NCBI GenBank assembly: GCA_944989445.1
Contig: CALYLW010000184.1
Coordinates: 616,455-680,454, forward strand
Origin: Ampullaceana balthica
Taxonomy: Eukaryota; Mollusca; Gastropoda; Lymnaeidae
Length of the DNA: 64,000 nt
Direction of reading: 5' to 3'
Shown one piece after another: positions 12,901 to 24,900 of the stretch; positions within the stretch are counted from its first letter, which is position 1, and each line of letters begins with the position of its first letter. Under the pieces are notes generated by a model, which saw only the letters and a list, made by a program, of their open reading frames with translations, had not been told where the DNA came from and did not search any database. A program made the translations under genes and the position numbers.

Positions 12901-15900
12901 CCATGTACATATAGATGCCACAGCCCATGTACATATAGATGCCACAGCCCATGTACATATAGATGCCACAGCCCATGTACATATAGATGCCACAGCCCAT
13001 GTACATATAGATGCCACAGCCCATGTACATATAGATGCCACAGCCCATGTACATATAGATGCCACAGCCCATGTACATATAGATGCCACAGCCCATGTAC
13101 ACATAGATGCAACAGCCCATGTACACATAGATGCCACAGCCCATGTACATATAGATGCAACAGCCCATGCACATATAGATGCAACAGCCCATGTACATAT
13201 AGATGCAACAGCCCATGTACATATAGATGCAACAGCCCATGTACATTTATATGCCACAGCCCATGTACATTTATATGCCACAGCCCATGTACATATAGAT
13301 GCAACAGCCCATGTACATATAGATGCAACAGCCTATGTACATTTATATGCCACAGCCCATGTACATATAGATGCAACAGCCTATGTACATTTATATGCCA
13401 CATCCCATGTACATATAGATGCAACAGCCTATGTACATTTATATGCCACAACCTATGATGAAATTAAGCTAACGTCCTCCAGGACAAATTCTTGAACCAC
13501 CTATAATTCAAATATCATACTTTAGCTAAACATGTGTTCATAAACTGACATTTTGATTCTTTTTGAAACAGTTTGCTGCGGACTTAGATAAGACAAGACA
13601 AAAGAATTCTCAAGATTATCTTTGGTAAACTTATGAACAAGTTATTCTGGATACAGAGGAAAAGCAACTGACAATACAGAGAAACTTAACAACCAAGGAC
13701 CCGAGATGGTGAAGACAAAAACTCACAGCTGCCGGGTAGTATATGACAGGAGACCGTGTGATTTCCCGAGTCAACTCGGTGAACTGCTGGGGGTGACTGG
13801 GCGAGTCAACCGGGGAGTCAGACTGTGAATGACTGTGACTGAGGGACTGATATCCAGACGACGTTATCGTTGACCCAGGACCTAGGGAAACCTGCACGAA
13901 TGTCAGCAAGCAATGATGAAGCTGGAAACTGTGAGGCAGGATATGCTATAGTAGCTATAACCAGCAAAAAAAAAGTCAAAACGAACACAAAACAGTGCTT
14001 CTCAAACAATGGACATGTTTAGCTCATCAGTGCAACATAAACTTGTCTAAAAATTGTTTGATTATTTCAAAAAACTTATTTCTATTCAGTTTTCCTATAT
14101 ACTTACGGCACTATAAAAATCTCTCATTTAAAAAAAAAGAAGATTCATTATCAGCTTGTTGATCAAAACTTTACATTTCTAAATTCAAACACAAAAAATT
14201 TAGAATATATGTCTTAGAGTATGAAAAAATCCTTTAATCTATAAATCCTTTATTTTATAAATCCTTTATTCTATAAATCCTTTATTCTATAAATTCCTTA
14301 TTCTATAAATTCTTTATTCTATAGCGCTATCTCTATCTCTACTAGCCTAGCAAGCTCGTTGAGCTAAAAGTCTTCAAATTTTTCTTAAATCTTTCTTTGT
14401 TTTCACACTCTATCAAAGATTTCCGAAGACTGTTCCACAATTTTAGAACCACACTGTCAAGGTTTTTGCTGCTATCAGAGATGACAGATAAAACACACAA
14501 GAAAACTTGACATTTTAGTTGAACACTTTTGTTGAGTTCTTAATAACTTGCTCTCTTAAACATCTGCATATTTGGTGACCCCCTCCTAGCCTGTACGTTT
14601 GAGAAGCACTGTTTCCTTTGGTATATGGTAACAAGCAAGCGACATTAAATTCTATAAATTGAATAATTAAATTGTTTCTTCCATTTAGATTCCAGTTAAA
14701 ATGTTAATGGAAATATAAATTAGGTTATTACTTTAGTAATGTGTTAGAGATAATTTCACACACAAAAAAAAACATTTAAGATGCTATCAGTCTCAGCAAT
14801 GTGAACTTTCAGCTTGGTGCCAAGTTTCAATTTGTCAAAAATCATGGTGAAGCCTTGGCCAGGTTGGCTTAGCTGAATTCTTAAACTAAGATTTTATGAG
14901 CTGTTTCTTAAGCTGATATTAAACTAGCAGGTGACCTGAGTTCAGCTCACAGATACTAGGGTGATAAAAAAATAATGGCAGTTTCAGATGGTAAAATTTA
15001 AGTTGTTCAAGCTATTAAATCTTAATAGAAATCTCCCATTAAAAGAAATGCTATGGAATATGCTATCAAATTGTTAGCAGAAAAACTTATTTTATTCAGT
15101 TATTTTATACATTGTATTATACTTAGTGATATATAATGCAGTGGGTTTCATGCTACACTGAGTAATTTTGTGCTACTATTTTCATGCTCCAATTATTGCT
15201 ATCCTGATAAATTTGGTGGTTTTGAATATTCATGAATCCACATGACACTTGAACTCTGCATCCAGCAAATAGGTTAAAGAGTTCAAACATTACATTGGAT
15301 ATCAACCATTCAACTAATCATGCAACTATAAAATTACATGGCTTAATATCTCAACTGTGGATGAATCATTCTCTGTCCTAGTCATATTTAACATAGTCAG
15401 GATACAAGAGGACTTGAAAAGCAATAAAGACAACTGTCGTGACTTGACCTAGCTCACAAGGTCTGAGATTATATATCCTAATACTTGAATATTTTCTCGT
15501 CTGTCTGGACAACGACATAATGAAATAAATCTAAAAGACCGCCACTTTGATGTCTGACCTCCTCCTTGCACTCCAATTACCTGACTGCCGTTGGTGTTGG
15601 TATCCAGCTCCATGGATGAGTTGTGTGTGTCGTCATCCATGAAGGGAATCAGGTCCACAAACTCCCCGCTGACGCTGTCGGCCGCGCTAACAATCTGGGT
15701 CCAGGACTCATTGATTGAATGTTCGTTGTACACTCTCCTGGAAACACTGGACACCTGACGGGCTGATTTTGTCACAGTGCGGGAGGAGGAGGAGGAAGTG
15801 GTGGCACTTGTAAGAGAGGAATTTGATGCAGTTACCTCCCCTGGGCTGGCGTTGTCCCGCTGCGCCTTCCCTCGGTTGGCCAGGGCCGGGATGTCCTCTG

Positions 15901-18900
15901 TGGACTCCCCGCAGTGCCGCAGCATGTCGATGAGAACCTCAGTGGGGGAGGTGGCCAGGGCGTTCTTGGGCTTCGGCTTGGTGTGGGGTATCTTGACCCC
16001 TGTTTGAGGAGCCTCCTTGGAGGGGCTCGGTATGTGGACCAGGTTGTCGTAGATCTGAGACTTCCTGTTTGGTTTCTTCTGACCCACCGTAGGGTCATCT
16101 TGAGCATTGGACAGTGAGTTCAGAATCTTGCTGAGCTCTTCAAAAGGTTTGCCTGATGTCTGCTAGGAATAAATAAGAAGTCAAGAGTCAGTTCTTTGAT
16201 AAGAAGTCAAGAGTCAGTACTTTGATAAGAAGTCAAGAGTCAGTACTTTGATTTGGCTGCATACATTTCTGACAACAACAACAGTGATAAAAACTTAGCT
16301 TCTACCTATTTGTAAACCAGTGATTCCATAAAGTATCAGTAGGAGGACCCTGATTGAAAGGATAAAAACTAAATATCTGTACAGCACTATTATTTTTGAC
16401 AGAAAAGCATTCTCTTTAACTTTCAGAAAAATGCTAATTTCAAGATGTGAATTTAATACCTAGTATGATCAGTCAGCTTTTAGAGAGGAGCTCGCAATAT
16501 TCAAAAATGCCTTTGATGTTTGTACAACTACCCTTGTCAACAACCAGGATGTTAACAATTGAAGTTTTAAAACACCCACTAAATCTGGCCTATCTTATGG
16601 CCTTGTTTATTCAAGCTAATAACATACTTTAATGAAGATTCCATTGTAACCAAATGAAGACATCAGACTTTATTCAAGATTCTATTGTAATCAAATAAAG
16701 ACATCAGACTTTATTCAAGATTCTATTGTAACCAAATGAAGACATCAGACTTTATTCAAGATTCTATTGTAACCAAATGAAGACATCAGACTTTATTCAA
16801 GATTCTATTGGAACCAAATGAAGACATCAGACTTTATTCAAGATTCTATTGGAACCAAATGAAGACATCAGACTTTATTCAAGATTCTATTGTAATCAAA
16901 TAAAGACATCAGACTTTATTCAAGATTCTATTGTAACCAAATAAAGACATCAGACTTTATTCAAGATTCTATTGTAATCAAATAAAGACATCAGACTTTA
17001 TTCAAGATTCTATTGTAACCAAATGAAGACATCAGACTTTATTCAAAATTCTATTGTAATCAAATGAAGACATCAGACTTTATTCAAGATTCTATTGTAA
17101 CCAAATGAAGACATCAGACTTTATTCAAGATTATATTGTAACCAAATGAAGACATCAGACTTTATTCAAGATTCTATTGGAACCAAATGAAGACATCAGA
17201 CTTTATTCAAGATTCTATTGGAACCAAATGGTCCCAGCCACAAACCTCCGAGTACTTTTCCATGCACTCCAGCAGCAGACAATGCAGCACAGACAACTCC
17301 TTGCCCAGGTCAATGTAGCCATCAAACTGCAGGAACTGGTTGCTCACCTCTTGACTCTGGGGACAAGATCCAGGTGTGACAGTAAATATCAGGCAGCCAA
17401 TGATACATGTTAACTTAGTTTCTACATCATTAAGTTCAACCCCTACTTCATATGTTTAAATCAAGATTCTACATTAAATGAATATCATTGTGGCCGGAGC
17501 TATGTCCTTAAACCTAGTCACATATTTGGTCAAAGTCATGTGACTGAGTTCTATGGTATGTCCTTAAACCTAGTCACATATTTGGTCAAAGTCATGTGAC
17601 TGAGTTCTGTGGTATGTCCTTAAACCTAGTCACATATTTGGTCAAAGTCCTGTGACTGAGTTCTGTGGTATGACCTTAAACCTAGTCACTTATTTGGTCA
17701 AAGTCATGTGACTGAGTTCTGTGGTATGTCCTTAAACCTAGTCACATATTTGGTCAAAGTCATGTGACTGAGTTCTGTGGTGTGACCTTAAACCTAGTCA
17801 CTTATTTGGTCAAAGTCATGTGACTGAGTTCTGTGGTATGTCCTTAAACCTAGTCACATATTTGGTCAAAGTCATGTGACTGAGTTCTGTGGTATGTCCT
17901 TAAACCTAGTCACATGTTTGGTCAAAGTCATGAGTACTGAGTTCTGTGGTATGTCCTTAAACCTAGTCACATATTTGGTCAAAGTCATGTGACTGAGTTC
18001 TGTGGTATGTCCTTAAACCTAGTCACATATTTTGTCAAAGTCATGTGACTGAGTTCTGTGGTATGTCCTTAAACCTAGGCACTTATTTAGTCAAAGTCAT
18101 GTGACTGAGTTCTATGGTATGTGTCTTGGCTTGAAGTATTGAGCTGCCAAAGAAAGACTTATCAGACACTCCTTCTTTACAGAAGATTATTGCGTCCAAT
18201 GCTTATCCATGTTTTGTCTTGCATTTTTATTAGAGTGTTAAATGTTGATAGAGTGTTAAATGTTGATAGAGTGTTAAATGTTGATAAAGTGCTAAATGTT
18301 GATAGAGTGTTGGTTTTCCTGGTTTGACCAGCCAATCAACCCAAAACCAAACAGGAAGAAGGTGTGTTGGTGTTTATGTGTTTGTTGTTGCATATGGAAT
18401 TAGAAAAGTGTTTTTATCATTATGTCTATTTCAGGGTTGTATAAGAGATTTTCTTTGTTTTGTATTTGCAAGTGAGAATTAATTGCCTTATGTAATACCA
18501 TCCAATGCAACCCCCAGAGCAAGGCTACAAGGGTTAAATGTTACTTGCTAGAACAGGGGTCTCCAAACTTTTCTGCCGGAAGGCCGCATTAACTGTCAAA
18601 CAGCAGTTTGGGGGGGCCGACTACAAACAGTTTTGTGGTAAACTACAGGTAAAAATAGTGTCTTTTTTGTTTAGCTTAATAGGTCTCGAGGGGACGGACA
18701 AGAGGGCCTCTCAGGCCGCATCTGGCCCGTGGGCCGTAGTTTGGAGACCCCTGTGCTAGAAGAACGTGTTTCACACTTACAGATATCTTGTGTAAGAAAG
18801 ACTTCATCTGAGGGGCTTCCCTCTCAACAAATGTGTTCATGAATGTCATGAACTCCTCTTTACCTCCGAACCTGAGGAGGACAAGTTGGCAGGGTTACAC

Positions 18901-21900
18901 CAGATGTACGCAGTAACACACATACAGATGGGCAACACACATACTGATGGGAAACATACATAAAGGTGGGAAACAGACATACACAGTAACACATACAGAT
19001 GGGAACACGTGCACAGATGAGCAACACATGTACAGATGGGCAACACATGTACAGATGGGAAACACAAATAGGCAGTAACATACATACCGATAGGAAACAC
19101 ACATACACAGTAACATACGTACAGATGGGAAATGTACAGATGGGGAGCAAATAACAAACATACAGATGGGCAACACTCATACAGATAGGCAACATAAATA
19201 CACAATAACACACATAGAAATGGGAAACACATACACACAGTGAACAGATATAGATGGGCAGCACACATAATGATAACTTACTACACAGTAAAACACAGAT
19301 TAGCAAATACATGTTAATTATAGGTAATAGGTATGTGTGTTTCCCATCTCAATTCTTCACTTTCCGTCATCTTCCCTGTTTTACATTGTCGCAAAGCCTT
19401 AAAAACTGTATCCTTGTATGATACTACACCAAATCTATTAATCCATTGTTTCAACATTTGAAGGTTTACAGTCACTGGGAAGTGTTAAGAATAGACATTG
19501 TTCTGTTGTTTAGTTTGTACATACCAATGGGAAAAGGGGGGAGGGGAAAAGGAAAGCACTTCACAGTGCTCAGTGACAGTGTGGACAGAAAGGGTCCAAT
19601 AATGAGTTATATTATAAGATACTAGGAAAAGGAAGCCATTTCAAATGTAGACTTTAGCTGAGTAGCTCAATAGGACTATAACCACGCCTTTGAGTTCAAG
19701 TGGCATTGCCACTTCTCTGTCTATGTGAACCTGTCCGAATTTTAGGCAGGTTCTCATGCCACTACAAAATCGGGGAGAACAGAAACTTACTGAGTGAAGT
19801 TAGCCAAAGTTTGAATGGTCTTTGCTATCAACGTGAGATTCCTCGAGGCCCTCTCATTGGGGTATTCTGTCAATGCATGAAAAGTTGAGTCAGTAATGAG
19901 ATATACAGCACAGAGAGATTTTGTGTTACATAAACATATCATCTTTATTCCATGTATTTTTCTTTGTATTTTTTTCATTTTAAAACATCTTTTGATGAAA
20001 TTATAGTCTTTAACTCTATTTTCTTTCAAGTTTTGTCACAGCACATAATGAAAATCACTTATTTAAAAAAAAATTATATAAAAATATATACTAGGCGTTT
20101 TTTCAAGTTACTAAAACCCCAAATAAAAAAGTTGACTAGGGTTTTTAAACCTTACATACTTTCATATAAAAAATTTATATGTGTTAGTTAGCTGTAACCA
20201 ATGGGTCAAACAACTAACAAAAAGACACAAATAAAAGGAAATAAAATACTTGAGTCAAATAAATCAGTTATGTTATTACCTGCAACCCTAGACAAGATCT
20301 ATTTTAATTTCCTGCAACCCTAGACAAGATCTATTGTAATTTCCTATAACCTAGACAAGATCTAATTAAATTTCCTGTAACCCTAAGCAAGATCTAATCT
20401 AATTTCCTGCAATCTAGACAAGATCTAATGTAATTTCCTGCAACCCTAAGCAAGATCTAATGTAATTTCCTGCAACCCTAAGCAAGATCTAATGTAATTT
20501 CCTGCAACCCTAAGCAAGATCTAATGTAATTTCCTGCAACCCTAGACAAGATCTAATATTACCTGCAACCCTAGACAAGATCTAATATTAACTGCAACCC
20601 TAGACAAGATCTAATATTACCTGCAACCCTAGACAAGATCTAATGTAATTACCTGCAACCCTAGACAAGATCTAATGTAATTACCTGTAACCCATGGACA
20701 AGATCAAGTTGAGCCGATGACCACTTACCTTGTGTCAGGTTGAACAGACTAGGATAAAGGATTGCAGGACACAGGAACCTGAGGAAGATGCAGCCACTGA
20801 TCAGGTTGTCGCTGTAGTCCACCTTGCCACGGTCACTACATCGGCTTCTGAGGCTGGAGAACACCTCCCTCATCTCACTGAGGACAACAAGGTTTAAATG
20901 TTAGTGTGTTTACCTCCCCTTGCCTAGCTCAGTAGTTCCAGTCAACCAGGCGGAGTGTGGGGCTAACAAGTCACTTGCTTCAAGTAAACATTGCAGGAGG
21001 CCACCATGTAGTTCAATATTTAATTACTTCTCAGAAATATAAATGATCTAAATAAATGTTGGCCAAATTTTATCCTTTCAAAAATAGAACTAGGCCCAAC
21101 TCTGCCATCCTCCAAGAAAATATCAGTTCTAGGCCAGATCTTATCATTCAACCAAATGTCACCTCTAGGCCAGATCTTATCACTCAACCACATGTCACCT
21201 CTAGGCCAGATCTTATCATTCAAACAAATGTCACCTCAAGGCCAGATCTTATCATTCAACCAAATGTCACCTCTAGGCCAGATCTTATCATTCAACCAAA
21301 TGTCACCTCTAGGCCAGATCTTATCATTCAACCACATGTCACCTCAAGGCCAGATCTTATCATTCAACCAAATGTCACCTCAAGGCCAGATCTTATCATT
21401 CAACCAAATGTCACCTCAAGGCCAGATCTTATCATTCAACCAAATGTCACCTCCAGGCCAGATCTTATCATTCAACCAAATGTCACCTCTAGGCCAGATC
21501 TTATCATTCAACCAAATGTCACCTCAAGGCCAGATCTTATCATTCAACCAAATGTCACCTCTAGGCCAGATCTTATCACTCAACCAAATGTTACCTCTAG
21601 GCCAGATCTTATCATTCAACCAAATGTTACCTCTAGGCCAGATCTTATCATTCAACCAAATGTCACCTCTAGGCCAGATCTTATCATTCAACCACATGTC
21701 ACCTCAAGGCCAGATCTTATCATTCAAACAAATGTCACTTCTAGGCCAGATCTTATCATTCAACCAAATGTCACCTCTAGGCCAGATCTTATCATTCAAC
21801 CAAATGTCAGTTCAAGGCCAGATCTTATCATTCAAACAAATGTCAGTTCTAGGCCAGATCTTATCACTCAACCACATGTCACCTCTAGGCCAGATCTTAT

Positions 21901-24900
21901 CATTCAACCAAATGTCAGTTCTAGGCCAGATCTTATCATTCAACCAAATGTCACCTCAAGGCCAGATCTTATCATTCAACCAAATGTCACCTCTAGGCCA
22001 GATCTTATCACTCAACCAAATGTCACCTCAAGGCCAGATCTTATCATTCAACCAAATGTCAGTTCTAGGCCAGATCTTATCACTCAACCACATGTCACCT
22101 CTAGGCCAGATCTTATCATTCAACCAAATGTCACCTCTAGGCCAGATCTTATCACTCAACCACATGTCACCTCTAGGCCAGATCTTATCATTCAACCAAA
22201 TGTCAGTTCTAGGCCAGATCTTATCATTCATCCAAATGTCACCTCTGAGCCAGATCTTATCATTCAACCAAATGTCACCTCTAGGCCAGATCTTATCATT
22301 CAACCAAATGTCAGTTCTAGGCCAGATCTTATCATTCATCCAAATGTCACCTCTAAGCCAGATCTTATCATTCAACCAAATGTCAGTTCTAGGCCAGATC
22401 TTATCATTCAACCAAATGTCACCTCTAGGCCAGATCTTATCATTCAACCAAATGTCACTTCTAGGCCAGATCTTATCATTCAACCAAATGTCACCTCAAG
22501 GCCAGATCTTATCATTCAACCAAATGTCAGTTCTAGGCCAGATCTTATCATTCAACCACATGTCACCTCAAGGCCAGATCTTATCATTCAACCAAATGTC
22601 ACCTCTAAGCCAGATCTTATCATTCAACCAAATGTCACCTCAAGGCCAGATCTTATCATTCAACCAAATGTCACCTCTAAGCCAGATCTTATCATTCAAC
22701 CAAATGTCACCTCAAGGCCAGATCTTATCATTCAACCAAATGTCACCTCTAGGCCAGATCTTATCATTCAACCACATGTCACCTCAAGGCCAGATCTTAT
22801 CATTCAACCAAATGTCACCTCTAGGCCAGATCTTATCACTCAAACAAATGTCACCTCAAGGCCAGATCTTATCATTCAAACAAATGTCAGTTCTAGGCCA
22901 GATCTTATCATTCAACCAAATGTCACTTCTAGGCCAGATCTTATCATTCAACCAAATGTCACCTCTAGGCCAGATCTTATCATTCAACCAAATGTCACCT
23001 CTAGGCCAGATCTTATCATTCATCCAAATGTCACCTCTAGGCCAGATCTTATCATTCAACCAAATGTCATCTCTAGGCCAGATCTTATCATTCAACCAAA
23101 TGTCACCTCTAGGACAGATCTTATCATTCAATCAAATGTCACCTCTAGGCCAGATCTTATCATTCAAACAAATGTCACCTCTAGGCCAGATCTTATCATT
23201 CAACCAAATGTCACCTCAAGGCCAGATCTTATCATTCATCCAAATGTCACTTCTAGGCCAGATCTTATCATTCATCCAAATGTCACTTCTAGGCCAGATC
23301 TTATCATTCAAACAAATGTCACCTCAAGGCCAGATCTTATCATTCAAACAAATGTCACCTCAAGGCCAGATCTTATCATTCAAACAAATGTCACCTCAAG
23401 GCCAGATCTTATCATTCAAACAAATGTCACTTCTAGGCCAGATCTTATCATTCAAACAAATGTCACCTCAAGGCCAGATCTTATCATTCAAACAAATGTC
23501 ACCTCAAGGCCAGATCTTATCATTCAAACAAATGTCACCTCAAGGCCAGATCTTATCATTCAAACAAATGTCACTTCTAGGCCAGATCTTATCATTCAAA
23601 CAAATGTCACCTCTAGGCCAGATCTTATCATTCAAACAAATGTCACTTCTAGGCCAGATCTTATCATTCAAACAAATGTCACTTCTAGGCCAGATCTTAT
23701 CATTCAAACAAATGTCACCTCAAGGCCAGATCTTATCATTCAAACAAATGTCACCTCTAGGCCAGATCTTATCATTCAACCAAATGTCACTTCTAGGCCA
23801 TATCTTATCATTCAACCAAATGTCACCTCAAGGCCAGATCTTATCATTCAAACAAATGTCACCTCTAGGCCAGATCTTATCATTCAACCAAATGTCACCT
23901 CTAGGTAAGGTCTTATCATTCAACCAAATGTCATCTCTAGGCCAGATCTTATCATTCAAACAAATGTCACTTCTAGGCCAGATCTTATCATTCAAACAAA
24001 TGTCACCTCAAGGCCAGATCTTATCATTCAAACAAATGTCACCTCTAGGCCAGATCTTATCATTCAACCAAATGTCACTTCTAGGCCAGATCTTATCATT
24101 CAACCAAATGTCACCTCAAGGCCAGATCTTATCATTCAAACAAATGTCACCTCTAGGCCAGATCTTATCATTCAACCAAATGTCACCTCTAGGCCAGATC
24201 TTATCATTCAACCAAATGTCACCTCAAGGCCAGATCTTATCATTCAAACAAATGTCAGTTCTAGGCCAGATCTTATCATTCAACCAAATGTCACTTCTAG
24301 GACAGATCTTATCATTCAAACAAATGTCACCTCTAGGCCAGATCTTATCATTCAACCAAATGTCACCTCAAGGCCAGATCTTATCATTCAACCAAATGTC
24401 ACCTCAAGGCCAGATCTTATCATTCAACCAAATGTCACCTCTAGGCCAGATCTTATCATTCAACCAAATGTCACCTCAAGGCCAGATCTTATCATTCAAC
24501 CAAATGTCACCTCAAGGCCAGATCTTATCATTCAACCAAATGTCACCTCAAGGCCAGATCTTATCATTCAACCAAATGTCACCTCAAGGCCAGATCTTAT
24601 CATTCAAACAAATGTCAGTTCTAGGCCATATCTTATCATTCAACCAAATGTCACTTCTAGGCCAGATCTTATCATTCAAACAAATGTCAGTTCTAGGCCA
24701 GATCTTATCATTCAAACAAATGTCACTTCTAGGCCAGATCTTATCATTCAAACAAATGTCACCTCTAGGCCAGATCTTATCATTCAACCACATGTCACCT
24801 CAAGGCCAGATCTTATCATTCAACCAAATGTCACCTCAAGGCCAGATCTTATCATTCAACCAAATGTCACCTCAAGGCCAGATCTTATCATTCAACCAAA

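Noticed and set aside
12424..13458. Cys-rich CTYRCHSP repeat protein
   Set aside because: The 24-bp array in intron 15 is open on both strands. There is no signal for an independent gene.
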